Source: Mycoplasmatota bacterium (GTDB taxonomy: Bacteria; Bacillota_I; Bacilli_A; Izemoplasmatales; Izemoplasmataceae). From it: a stretch of 13,096 nt of DNA. Position numbers and translations under genes: made by a program. Below the pieces are notes generated by a model, which saw nothing but the letters and a program-made list of their open reading frames with translations, searched no databases and was not told the origin of the DNA. The first letter of the stretch is position 1. Each line of letters opens with the position of its first letter. The stretch spans positions 1 through 13,096 of the forward strand of contig JAFLJX010000209.1 of NCBI GenBank assembly GCA_022712785.1, given 5' to 3'. Shown here in pieces: positions 1 to 7,678 of this stretch.

Positions 1-149
1 TACCAAAATATGAAATATATCAAAACAAGATTTGCACAACCGATACTGGCGATGAATCTAGAGATAACTTAGAAGCTAGAATCAACAATGTTGGTCATAA
101 AATAGACTACGGTGTAGGTGACTATATTGATTTTGAAAGGAAAGAATAA
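1..149 (+). CDS. hydE: HydE, [FeFe]-hydrogenase maturase radical SAM protein (C-terminal fragment)
   Basis: Only the last 48 codons are present; codons start at base 3 and the stop is TAA at 147-149. The tail reads YEIYQNKIC, then TTDTGDES, then RDN, then EARINNVGH. This matches the end of HydE as I remember it from Thermotoga maritima (YQLYPGKIC followed by a CX7CX2C motif and an ELLGR-like helix). HydE is a radical SAM enzyme that acts on the HydG-derived Fe(CO)2(CN)-cysteine complex during H-cluster assembly. The radical SAM motif lies upstream of the window. Of the three cysteines that hold the accessory Fe-S cluster in T. maritima, only the first remains; the other two align with Ser and Asn. 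That site is known to be poorly conserved and dispensable, so the protein is probably functional. hydG starts 2 nt after the stop and its ribosome binding site lies inside this gene, which supports the assignment. Confidence 0.78.
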   Translation, partial: PKYEIYQNKICTTDTGDESRDNLEARINNVGHKIDYGVGDYIDFERKE

Positions 150-151
150 TT

Positions 152-1525
152 ATGAAAAAAATGATTGATAAAGAGTATATAAACAGAATAATAAAAGCAG
201 GGGAACATCCTACTCATGATGAGATACAATCAATACTTGGTAAAGCAGACAAAAGAATAAAGCTAAATCATTTAGAAATATCAATGTTGATGAGTGCTTA
301 CGATGATAATCAAGTTGAAGAAATATATGAAATTGCTGGTAAAATTAAAAGAGAAATATATGGGGAAAGAGTAGTAATGTTTGCTCCTTTATACATATCT
401 AACTATTGTATTAATAACTGTAAGTATTGTGGATTTAGAAGAGATAATAAATTTACTAGAAAGAAATTAACTCAAGAAGAGATTAAAGAACAAGCAATAC
501 AACTAGAAAGACTTGGACATAAACGTTTGGCTCTTGAAGTTGGTGAGTCACCAATTGAGACTCCAATTGAATATGTGCTAGAATCGATAAAAACTATTTA
601 TGATAATAGTTCGATAAGAAGAATAAATGTAAATGTTGCAGCGGCTTCAGTTGAGGAGTTAAAACAACTTCATGAAATTGGGATTGGAACCTATATTCTC
701 TTTCAAGAAACATATGATGAAGATGCATTTGAAGAAATGCATCCAGCAAGTATAAAAGGTAATTATGATTACCACCTACATTCATTTGACAGAGCCTTCG
801 AGGCGGGTATTGAAGATGTTGGTGGAGGGGTATTATTCGGCTTAGCTGACTATAAATTTGAAGTATTATCACTAATTATTCATAATGAGTATTTAGAAGA
901 TAAATATGGATGTGGATTCCATACAATTAGTGTTCCAAGGCTCAAAAAAGCAGAAGGAATGAGTTTAGATGACTATCCAAATATTGTATCTGATGATGAA
1001 TTTAAAAGAATAGTTACAGTTATTAGACTTGCTGTTCCCTACATAGGAATAATCCTATCAACTAGAGAAACAAAAGATATAAGGGAAGAATTAATTGATC
1101 ATGGTGTTTCACAGGTAAGTGCTGGAAGTAAAACTGATGTTGGTGGGTACCACGATGAAATTGAAGAAGAACAAGCACCAGATCAATTTGAATTATCTGA
1201 TGAAAGAAGTGTGATGGAAGTAACTAAGGGTCTAATTAACTCTGGGTATATTCCCTCATATTGCACAGCTTGTTATCGTAAAGGTAGAACTGGTGATCGA
1301 TTTATGCAATTAGCTAAAAGTGGAGACATAGGTTTAATTTGTGAACCTAATGCTTTAATGACTTTAACTGAATACATTATGGATTACGGTGATAAAGAGT
1401 TAATGGGTTTAGGTCTTCAATTTGTGTGGGAACACGCTGAAACAATTAAAAATCAAACTGTAAAAGATAAATTAAAGGATAATATAAATAAAATAATTAA
1501 TGGAGAACGAGATTTATTTTTCTAA
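152..1525 (+). CDS. hydG: HydG, tyrosine lyase of [FeFe]-hydrogenase maturation
   Basis: This 457-aa protein has normal HydG length. HydG is a cytoplasmic radical SAM enzyme that cleaves tyrosine to p-cresol and dehydroglycine and converts the latter to CO and cyanide, giving the Fe(CO)2(CN) unit of the H-cluster. The radical SAM motif is CX3CX2C at C86, C90 and C93 (YCINNCKYCGF). A C-terminal CX2CX22C motif at C371, C374 and C397 binds the second, five-iron cluster where the synthon forms. That motif separates HydG from its relative ThiH. The sequence between the two motifs fits the TIM-barrel domain. The start at 152 is favoured by AAAGGAAAG at 136-144, inside the end of hydE; an ATG three codons later is possible. 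The gene sits between hydE and the aspartase-like gene in one operon, and no promoter is visible within the cluster. No key residue is missing. Confidence 0.96.
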   Translation: MKKMIDKEYINRIIKAGEHPTHDEIQSILGKADKRIKLNHLEISMLMSAYDDNQVEEIYEIAGKIKREIYGERVVMFAPLYISNYCINNCKYCGFRRDNKFTRKKLTQEEIKEQAIQLERLGHKRLALEVGESPIETPIEYVLESIKTIYDNSSIRRINVNVAAASVEELKQLHEIGIGTYILFQETYDEDAFEEMHPASIKGNYDYHLHSFDRAFEAGIEDVGGGVLFGLADYKFEVLSLIIHNEYLEDKYGCGFHTISVPRLKKAEGMSLDDYPNIVSDDEFKRIVTVIRLAVPYIGIILSTRETKDIREELIDHGVSQVSAGSKTDVGGYHDEIEEEQAPDQFELSDERSVMEVTKGLINSGYIPSYCTACYRKGRTGDRFMQLAKSGDIGLICEPNALMTLTEYIMDYGDKELMGLGLQFVWEHAETIKNQTVKDKLKDNINKIINGERDLFF

Positions 1526-1540
1526 AAAGGGGGGGGAATA
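1524..1540 (+). promoter_or_regulatory. Ribosome binding site of the aspartase gene with a run of eight G
   Basis: The 15-nt gap between hydG and the next gene contains an A run (1524-1528) followed by eight consecutive G (1529-1536), 4 nt before the ATG at 1541. The G tract is the only plausible Shine-Dalgarno element, pairing with the CCUCC end of 16S rRNA. Such a homopolymer is unusual in AT-rich DNA and prone to slippage, which would change the spacing to the start codon rather than the reading frame. Confidence 0.7.
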
Positions 1541-2938
1541 ATGAGAATTGAAAAAGACTTTATCGGTGAGATAAAACTTAATGATAATGTATACTATGGT
1601 ATTTCAACTTATAGATCAATTGATAACTTTGATGTTAGCAATGAATATGTAGACTTAAGAATAGTTTATGAGCTTGTTAATATTAAGAAACAAGCAGCTT
1701 ATACTAATGTTAAATTGAATTCCTTAGATAAAACAATAGGAGATGCAATAGTCAAAGCTTGCGATATGATTCTAAATCAAGAGTTTGATAGTTCCTTTGT
1801 TGTAAATAAGTATCAAGGCGGAGCTGGAACTTCTACAAACATGAATGTTAATGAAGTTATAGCGAATGTAAGTTTAGAGTTACTAGGTAAAGAATTAGGT
1901 GAATACGATTATATTCATCCTATTAATCATATAAATCTTCATCAATCTACCAATGACACTTTCCCTACAGCTATAAAGATTTCTTGTATAAAAGAAATTA
2001 GAAATTTGGCCAATTCATATTCAGAACTACAAAAATCCTTTCAGGAAAAGGAAAGTAAATATGGTAGCGTATTAAAATTAGCTCGTACGGAATTTATGGA
2101 TGCATTGCCAATACTTGCTGGACAAATGTTTGGGGCATATGGTGAAACCGTATCACGTGATAGATGGAGAATCTATAAAATAGAGGAAAGACTTAGAACC
2201 ATAAACATTGGAGGAACCGCTATAGGAACCGGATTGAACGCACCTTTAAAATACACTTTTATGATGACTTCTTTACTTCAAGAGAGCACTAAAATAGGAT
2301 TGTCTAGAGCTGAAAGTTTAATTGATAACACTCAAAATCTAGATAGTTTTAATGAAGTTTCTAGTTTATTAAAAGTAGCTGCTTCTACACTAATCAAGAT
2401 AAGTAATGATCTTAGATTTCTAGCATCAGGACCAAATGGTGGAATAGGTGAGATAATACTTAATGATAATCAAGTTGGTTCATCAATCATGCCTGGTAAA
2501 GTAAATCCTGTTATACTTGAAATGGTAATTCAAAATTCTAATAAAGTAATTGCTAACGATTTATTGATTACTAATTTAGTGGCAGGTGGGAGTTTAGAAC
2601 TAAACCCATTTGTTCCAATGATAGGTGAAACTTTACTAGAGTCATTAACCTTATTAAGAAAGACAGTAGATAAGTTTAATAATAAATGTGTAAAAACTTT
2701 AAAGGTTGATAAAGAAAGATGTCTTATTAATCTTGAAAAATCATTATCATTAATTACACCTCTAATATCCATTATTGGTTATGATAAAGCTAGTGAAATT
2801 GTTAAAAAAGCTCAAAGTAAAAATATAAGTATTAAAGATGTTATAATTGATGAAAAACTATTCACTGAAAACGAAATAAATTCTTTATTAGAGCCGTATA
2901 ACATTACTAAACCTGGTTTAATAAAAGGAGGTAACTAA
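1541..2938 (+). CDS. aspA: Aspartase/fumarase-superfamily lyase, probable aspartate ammonia-lyase of the hyd operon
   Basis: This 465-aa protein is close to the usual aspartase length of about 470. Aspartase converts L-aspartate to fumarate and ammonia as a cytoplasmic tetramer. The superfamily signature GSSIMPGKVN is at 313-322, with catalytic-base Ser314, Lys320 and Asn322. AGTSTNMN at 95-102 and QSTNDTFPTA at 135-144 are the aspartase forms; fumarase usually has GTQSNMN and QSSND. Numbering is offset by a constant 4 from Bacillus AspB as I recall it, so Thr97, Ser136, Thr137, Asn138 and Thr183 match its substrate-binding residues. One position differs: the residue after Thr183, usually His or Gln (RTHLQDA, RTQLQDA), is Glu184 (RTEFMDA). 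The gene lies between hydG and hydF, with hydF starting 1 nt after its stop. This suggests it supplies ammonia for the azadithiolate bridge, which is inference. A related lyase activity on another substrate cannot be excluded. Confidence 0.85.
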   Translation: MRIEKDFIGEIKLNDNVYYGISTYRSIDNFDVSNEYVDLRIVYELVNIKKQAAYTNVKLNSLDKTIGDAIVKACDMILNQEFDSSFVVNKYQGGAGTSTNMNVNEVIANVSLELLGKELGEYDYIHPINHINLHQSTNDTFPTAIKISCIKEIRNLANSYSELQKSFQEKESKYGSVLKLARTEFMDALPILAGQMFGAYGETVSRDRWRIYKIEERLRTINIGGTAIGTGLNAPLKYTFMMTSLLQESTKIGLSRAESLIDNTQNLDSFNEVSSLLKVAASTLIKISNDLRFLASGPNGGIGEIILNDNQVGSSIMPGKVNPVILEMVIQNSNKVIANDLLITNLVAGGSLELNPFVPMIGETLLESLTLLRKTVDKFNNKCVKTLKVDKERCLINLEKSLSLITPLISIIGYDKASEIVKKAQSKNISIKDVIIDEKLFTENEINSLLEPYNITKPGLIKGGN

Positions 2939-2939
2939 T

Positions 2940-4166
2940 ATGAGTATGAATAAAACACCAAGATCTAATAGAACACATATTGGAATATTTGGTAAAAGAA
3001 ATGTTGGAAAGTCTAGTTTTATTAATGCATTAACTAATCAAAATATTAGTTTAGTATCTGATTTTAAAGGTACTACTACTGATCCTGTTTTTAAATCTAT
3101 GGAATTATTACCTCTTGGACCTGTGGTACTTATTGATACTGCTGGAATTGATGATTTAGGTTCTGAACTTGCTGAAATGAGAGTTCAAAGAACATATGAT
3201 GTTATCAATAAAACAGATATTGGAATTATTCTTTTTGATATTAATGACATTAATGAATTCAAATATGAGTATGAATTAATAAAGGAGTTCAAAAAAAGAA
3301 GAAAACCATATTTACTTGTAGCTAATAAAATTGATCTTCATAATGATGAAGATTACTTCAAGACATACAAAACTGATAAAGTGTACAAGGTAAGTTCTGT
3401 TTCAAAGAAAGGTATTGAAGAAGTTAAAGATGTCATTGGTAATGCTTTACAAGTAGAAGAAGAAAAATTTAGAGTTGTTGGTGATTTAATTAAACCACTC
3501 GATATTGTAATCTTAGTTACGCCTATTGATAAGGCTGCTCCAAAAGGTAGATTAATACTACCACAACAACAAACTATTAGAGATGTTCTTGAAAGTGATG
3601 CTATTAGCATCGTTTGTAAGGAACATGAATTGAGAGATGTCCTAAGTAAGCTGAACACTAAACCTAAGCTGGTTATTACGGACTCACAAGTATTTTTAAA
3701 AGTTGCCGCGGATACTCCAAAAGATATCATGTTAACATCTTTTTCTATCTTATTCGCCAGAAACAAAGGAGATTTAGAAGAATTAGTTAGAGGTGCAAAA
3801 GCAATAGATAGTCTTAAAAATGGAGATACTATTTTAGTTAGCGAGGGGTGTACTCACCATCGTCAAAGTGACGACATTGGTACAGTAAAAATACCAAGAT
3901 GGTTAAGACAACACACGGGGAAAGACTTTAACTTTAAATATAGTTCTGGTTATACATTTCCCAAAGACATGAGCGAAGTAAAGTTAGTAATTCATTGTGG
4001 GGCATGTATGTTAACTAAAACTGAAATGATGCATAGAATTAGTGAAGTTGTGAAGATGGATATTCCAATTGTTAACTACGGAGTTTTAATATCCTATGTT
4101 CAAGGAATATTTGAAAGAGCATTAGAGCCGTTTCCACTAATTAAGATGATATATGAAGAAGATTAG
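2940..4166 (+). CDS. hydF: HydF, GTPase and scaffold of [FeFe]-hydrogenase maturation
   Basis: This 408-aa protein has typical HydF length. HydF carries the [2Fe] subcluster precursor and transfers it to the hydrogenase apoprotein. The N-terminal GTPase domain shows the P-loop GKRNVGKS at 18-25, a switch I threonine region GTTTDP at 44-49, DTAG at 66-69 and NKID at 129-132. A dimerisation domain follows, then the C-terminal cluster domain with the diagnostic CxHx45HCxxC motif: C304 and H306, then H352, C353 and C356. That spacing is within the family range. The start at 2940 follows AAAAGGAGGT (2923-2932), a strong ribosome binding site embedded in the end of the aspartase gene, so translation is probably coupled. 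It is the last gene of the operon, with a terminator directly after the TAG stop. All key residues are present. Confidence 0.96.
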   Translation: MSMNKTPRSNRTHIGIFGKRNVGKSSFINALTNQNISLVSDFKGTTTDPVFKSMELLPLGPVVLIDTAGIDDLGSELAEMRVQRTYDVINKTDIGIILFDINDINEFKYEYELIKEFKKRRKPYLLVANKIDLHNDEDYFKTYKTDKVYKVSSVSKKGIEEVKDVIGNALQVEEEKFRVVGDLIKPLDIVILVTPIDKAAPKGRLILPQQQTIRDVLESDAISIVCKEHELRDVLSKLNTKPKLVITDSQVFLKVAADTPKDIMLTSFSILFARNKGDLEELVRGAKAIDSLKNGDTILVSEGCTHHRQSDDIGTVKIPRWLRQHTGKDFNFKYSSGYTFPKDMSEVKLVIHCGACMLTKTEMMHRISEVVKMDIPIVNYGVLISYVQGIFERALEPFPLIKMIYEED

Positions 4167-4196
4167 AAACCTTATTAATTTAAGGTTTTTGTTTTT
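4167..4196 (+). terminator. Intrinsic terminator of the hyd operon
   Basis: A perfect 8-bp stem AAACCTTA (4167-4174) / TAAGGTTT (4181-4188) with a TTAATT loop is followed by TTGTTTTT (4189-4196). The stem begins at the base after the hydF stop codon. It is AT-rich, but position and U tract fit a Rho-independent terminator. Confidence 0.85.
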
Positions 4197-4227
4197 AGAA
4201 TATATTTATAGTCTTTTTACATTTTAG

Positions 4228-4242
4228 GTGTTATAATATTTT
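4228..4242 (+). promoter_or_regulatory. Extended -10 promoter of the MATE gene
   Basis: TATAAT at 4232-4237 is preceded by TGT (4229-4231), giving the extended -10 form TGnTATAAT. No good -35 box lies 16-18 bp upstream, which is tolerated with an extended -10. Transcription would start near 4243-4246, just before the ribosome binding site at 4252-4257. The 15 bases 4228-4242 are identical to the ftsY promoter core. Confidence 0.75.
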
Positions 4243-4263
4243 CTTGAAAACAGGGTGATACAC

Positions 4264-5655
4264 ATGAAGAAGAAAATTGATCTTACTACAGGTAATATTT
4301 TAAAGAAATTATTGATTGTTGCAATACCAACTTTATTAACTAGTATTGTACAGATGTCTTATAACTTAACTGATATGTTTTGGGTTGGTAAAGTTGAAAA
4401 TATGGGACTTAATGCAAATGAAGCTATAGCAGCAGTTGGAACTGCTGGGTTTTACCCTTGGTTTGGATTTGGACTAATAATGTTAGTTAAGATTGGGACA
4501 AGTGTTAAAGTAAGTCAGGCAGCAGGAAGAAACGATATGGAAGAAGTACAAAAAATAGGTAATAACGGAATATTATTTATGTTGGGTCTAGCATTGCTTT
4601 ATTCTCTTGTTGGATTCTTTGGTGCTGACATCTATGTAGCAATGTTTAAAAGTGATTCAGTAAATGTTGTAAGTTATGCAACTGATTATTTAAAAATTGT
4701 TTCTTTGTTTGGTACATCATTCTTTTTAGTTAATTTATTTAATGGTGTATATGACGGACTGGGTAAAACAATTAATACTTTTTTAATTACTGCTTCTGGA
4801 TTAGTATTAAATATTGTTTTAGATCCTTTATTTATATTAGATAAAATAGAAGTTTTTGGAACTACAATAAATGGATTTGGGATGGGAGTTAAAGGCGCAG
4901 CTATTGCAACTGTGATTTCACAATCATTTATCCTATTAATATATTTAGTAGTATATTCTACTAAGTTTAGGCCTTTTAGAATTAAGGTTATAAAGTACTT
5001 TGATTGGAACAAAATTAAAGAAATTGGAAAAATTGGACTACCTGTTGGAATTCAAAGCATTGTCTTCACAACAATCGCTTTTATTATTGGGATAATGGTT
5101 ACCTCGTATGGTGAGGAATATATGGCGATACAAAGACTTGGATCACAAATCGAAGCACTAGCTTGGATGGTAGCATCAGGATTCCAAGTTGCTTTATCTA
5201 GTTTTGTTGGACAAAATTATGGTGCAGGTAAAATGGATAGAGTTAAAGAAGGCTATTTTACAGCTCTTAAATTATTGGTTCCTTATGGTATTGTAATTAA
5301 TATAGTTATGTTTGTTTTCGCTGGACAAATGATTGGTTTGTTTATAAGTGACCCAAACACAATAGCTATTGGGAAAAGATATTTAGAGATATTGAGTATT
5401 TCTCAGTTGTTTATGATTATTGAGCTTGGAACTGCTGGAGCATTCAATGGGTTAAGCAAAACATACATACCATCAGGTGTTGGATTTATTGGAAATATTA
5501 TAAGAATACCATTAGGTATGATACTTGCTATTTCATTTGGAGTTTATGGAATCTGGTGGGCAGTTGCAATATCAAGCATAATAAAAGGAATAGTACTTAC
5601 TGTATGGTTCTTACTGTATTTAAGAAAGTTAAAGTTATTGAAAGCATCTTCTTAG
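4264..5655 (+). CDS. MATE-family efflux transporter, 12 predicted membrane helices
   Basis: This 463-aa integral membrane protein belongs to the MATE (NorM/DinF) exporter family, which expels drugs or metabolites in exchange for Na+ or H+. It has about twelve hydrophobic helices in two homologous halves. The first opens with LLIVAIPTLLTSIVQ near residue 16, the second with KIGLPVGIQSIVF near residue 256. Each half carries the family loop after helix 3: QAAGRNDMEEV near 85 and GQNYGAGKMDRV near 316. The substrate cannot be read from the sequence. I chose ATG 4264 because AGGGTG at 4252-4257 is a well-placed ribosome binding site; an in-frame GTG at 4255 overlaps that site. It has its own promoter and sits between the hyd terminator and the prfA promoter, so no functional link to either neighbour is implied. 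No terminator is visible after it. Confidence 0.92.
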   Translation: MKKKIDLTTGNILKKLLIVAIPTLLTSIVQMSYNLTDMFWVGKVENMGLNANEAIAAVGTAGFYPWFGFGLIMLVKIGTSVKVSQAAGRNDMEEVQKIGNNGILFMLGLALLYSLVGFFGADIYVAMFKSDSVNVVSYATDYLKIVSLFGTSFFLVNLFNGVYDGLGKTINTFLITASGLVLNIVLDPLFILDKIEVFGTTINGFGMGVKGAAIATVISQSFILLIYLVVYSTKFRPFRIKVIKYFDWNKIKEIGKIGLPVGIQSIVFTTIAFIIGIMVTSYGEEYMAIQRLGSQIEALAWMVASGFQVALSSFVGQNYGAGKMDRVKEGYFTALKLLVPYGIVINIVMFVFAGQMIGLFISDPNTIAIGKRYLEILSISQLFMIIELGTAGAFNGLSKTYIPSGVGFIGNIIRIPLGMILAISFGVYGIWWAVAISSIIKGIVLTVWFLLYLRKLKLLKASS

Positions 5656-5684
5656 TTGAAAAAAAGAAGTCGATGTAATATAAT
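5656..5684 (+). promoter_or_regulatory. Sigma-A-type promoter of prfA-prmC
   Basis: TTGAAA (5656-5661) and TATAAT (5679-5684) are separated by exactly 17 bp. The -35 box begins at the base after the MATE stop codon. Transcription would begin around 5690-5692, which leaves a very short leader holding the ribosome binding site CGGAGTG (5691-5697). Confidence 0.82.
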
Positions 5685-5703
5685 ATAGTCCGGAGTGATA
5701 TAT

Positions 5704-6768
5704 ATGATAGATAGATTAAGTAGAATTAAAGATAGATATGATGAAATTAGTAATCTCTTAATGGATCCTGAAGTATCAAGAAACATAAGTAGATTAACTG
5801 AATTATCGATAGAACTTAAAGGTCTCGAACCTGTTGTTTTACTTTTTGCTGAGTACAGTAGCACTTTAGAGAGTATTAATGAGTTAAAAGAAATGTCTCA
5901 TGATTCTGATCCTGACATAGTCGAAATGGCTAAAATGGAACTAGAAGAGTTAAAACCTCTAATTCCTCAAATAGAAGATAGACTACATATTCTTTTAATA
6001 CCTAAAGATCCTAATGATGAAAAGAATGTTATTGTTGAAATTAGAGGAGCAGCTGGAGGTAGTGAAGCAAATATTTTTGCTGGAGATTTATTTAGAATGT
6101 ATACTAAGTATGCTGAAACTAAAAAATGGAATATTGAAATAAGTAACTTAGAAGATAGTGGAGCAGGAGGATTTAGTAAGGTAGAGTTTAGTGTATCTGG
6201 TGAATCTGTTTATGCTCAATTAAAATATGAATCTGGATCTCATAGAGTCCAAAGAGTACCTTCAACCGAGTCACAAGGTAGGGTGCATACAAGTACAGCA
6301 ACTGTGTTAGTTCTTCCTGAAGTAGAAGATGTAGAAGTTGAATTGAATATGGGTGATGTTAGAATAGACACTTATAGATCTAGTGGAGCTGGTGGACAAT
6401 CAGTAAATACAACAGATAGTGCAGTTAGAGTATTACATGTTCCTAGTGGATTAGTTGTTACTTGTCAAGATGGTAAAAGTCAACATAGTAATAAAGCAAC
6501 AGCATTAAGAATATTAAAAACAAGATTGTATGATAAAATTGTTACTGAACGAGAAGAAGAAGAAGGTATCGAACGAAGAAGTAAAATTGGTACTGGAGAT
6601 AGAAGCGATAAAATAAGAACATATAATTACCCTCAAAATAGAGTAACTGATCATAGAATAGGATACAGTATCTTACAACTTGATCGTGTTATGGAAGGTA
6701 AACTAGATCCAATTATTGAAGCTTTAATTGGAGAAGAAACAAAACGTAAATTAGAAGGTAAATCTTAA
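5704..6768 (+). CDS. prfA: Peptide chain release factor 1 (RF1)
   Basis: This 354-aa protein is normal RF1 length. RF1 recognises UAA and UAG in the ribosomal A site and triggers peptide release. The codon-recognition tripeptide is PST at 186-188, within HRVQRVPSTESQGR. This is the PxT form of RF1, not the SPF of RF2. The catalytic GGQ is at 230-232 in RSSGAGGQSVNTTDSA, and GTGDRSDKIRTYNYPQ at 296-311 is the conserved C-terminal block. The start is ATG 5704, 6 nt after CGGAGTG. A GTG at 5695 is in frame but lies inside that site, next to the predicted transcription start. prmC follows after a hairpin, a common pairing because PrmC methylates the GGQ glutamine. hydF and the MATE gene end in UAG, an RF1 codon; ylxM ends in UGA, so an RF2 must be encoded elsewhere. 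Confidence 0.97.
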   Translation: MIDRLSRIKDRYDEISNLLMDPEVSRNISRLTELSIELKGLEPVVLLFAEYSSTLESINELKEMSHDSDPDIVEMAKMELEELKPLIPQIEDRLHILLIPKDPNDEKNVIVEIRGAAGGSEANIFAGDLFRMYTKYAETKKWNIEISNLEDSGAGGFSKVEFSVSGESVYAQLKYESGSHRVQRVPSTESQGRVHTSTATVLVLPEVEDVEVELNMGDVRIDTYRSSGAGGQSVNTTDSAVRVLHVPSGLVVTCQDGKSQHSNKATALRILKTRLYDKIVTEREEEEGIERRSKIGTGDRSDKIRTYNYPQNRVTDHRIGYSILQLDRVMEGKLDPIIEALIGEETKRKLEGKS

Positions 6769-6773
6769 AACAT

Positions 6774-6797
6774 AAGAAGAGCAAATGCTCTTCTTTC
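6774..6797 (+). other. Hairpin between prfA and prmC, weak terminator or attenuator
   Basis: A perfect 9-bp stem AAGAAGAGC (6774-6782) / GCTCTTCTT (6787-6795) with an AAAT loop starts 5 nt after the prfA stop. The T run after it is short (TTCTTTC), so full termination is unlikely. Partial termination or protection of the prfA mRNA 3' end are possible. No promoter is visible before prmC, so read-through seems needed. Confidence 0.6.
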
Positions 6798-6821
6798 AAT
6801 GTCTTAGCAAGGTGGTGCGAT

Positions 6822-7667
6822 ATGCCAACATTTAGAGAAGTATTAAAAATCAATGAACAATATGCAATTGACAATCTGAAAGAAGATTCTGGAGTAAAAA
6901 TATTAATGTTGCATTTTTCAAAAATGAACAGTTCAAATTTACTTTTATCCATGGATGAAGAAATTCCAGAAGATGTATATAAAGAGTTTTTATATGGTGT
7001 AGATAGGTATGTAGCAAAAAATATTCCTGTTCAACATATCATTGGATATGAAGAGTTTTACGGACACAAATTTATAGTGAATGGGAATGTGCTTATACCA
7101 AGATTTGAAACTGAAGAATTAGTCGCAAATGTTTTGATGTACTATGATGAAGTATTCGATTCTAAGGAAGTTAATGTTGTTGATGTAGGAACAGGTTCTG
7201 GATGTTTAGCGGTTACTTTAGACATTGAAGAGAAAAATATGACGTTAACTGCAACAGATATTTCTAATGAAGCATTAGATGTTGCCAAGCTAAATAATGA
7301 AAAATTAAAAGGTAATGTCAGCTTTATTCTTGGAGATATGTTAGAACCTCTTGAAGGAATGAAGTTTGATATTTTAGTATCAAATCCACCATACATACCT
7401 AATCATGAATATGTTGAAAATTTGGTAATTGATAATGAACCAAGTGTTGCATTGTTTGGTGGAGAAGATGGACTTGATTATTACAAAAAAATTATAAAAA
7501 ATGCTGAGAGCATTCTTAATGAAAAATATATAATCGCTTTTGAACATGCATTTAATAAAGCAAAACAGTTAAAAAAGATTATTAAAAAGCATATTCATAA
7601 TGTTGAAATTATCCAGATTAAAGATATGCAAGGCAAAGATAGAATGACTTTTGTAATTAAAAAATAA
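6822..7667 (+). CDS. prmC: PrmC, release factor glutamine N5-methyltransferase
   Basis: This 281-aa protein is the usual PrmC (HemK) length. It transfers a methyl group from S-adenosylmethionine to the glutamine of the GGQ motif in RF1 and RF2, improving termination. An N-terminal helical substrate-binding domain (about 1-80) includes VQHIIGYEEFYGHKF, typical of the family. The Rossmann methyltransferase domain has the SAM-binding motif DVGTGSG at 121-127 and the catalytic NPPY at 188-191, followed by IPNHEYV. The conserved RPETE loop appears as RFETE at 94-98. The start at 6822 follows AAGGTGG (6809-6815), a good ribosome binding site. It lies 53 nt after prfA, its substrate gene, and is probably co-transcribed with it. 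No clear terminator follows, only an AT palindrome. Confidence 0.96.
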   Translation: MPTFREVLKINEQYAIDNLKEDSGVKILMLHFSKMNSSNLLLSMDEEIPEDVYKEFLYGVDRYVAKNIPVQHIIGYEEFYGHKFIVNGNVLIPRFETEELVANVLMYYDEVFDSKEVNVVDVGTGSGCLAVTLDIEEKNMTLTATDISNEALDVAKLNNEKLKGNVSFILGDMLEPLEGMKFDILVSNPPYIPNHEYVENLVIDNEPSVALFGGEDGLDYYKKIIKNAESILNEKYIIAFEHAFNKAKQLKKIIKKHIHNVEIIQIKDMQGKDRMTFVIKK

Positions 7668-7678
7668 AGTAAAATAAA

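Noticed and set aside
3353..3766. 137-codon minus-strand ORF inside hydF, and a 177-codon one at 10142-10675 inside ftsY
   Set aside because: Both are antisense to genes with complete diagnostic motifs. Their translations are Ser/Leu/Phe-rich without domain signatures, as expected of shadow frames in AT-rich DNA.
4255..4263. GTG start for the MATE gene, three codons upstream
   Set aside because: The GTG is part of the ribosome binding site that serves ATG 4264.
5695..5703. GTG start for prfA, three codons upstream
   Set aside because: It lies within the ribosome binding site CGGAGTG and almost at the predicted transcription start.
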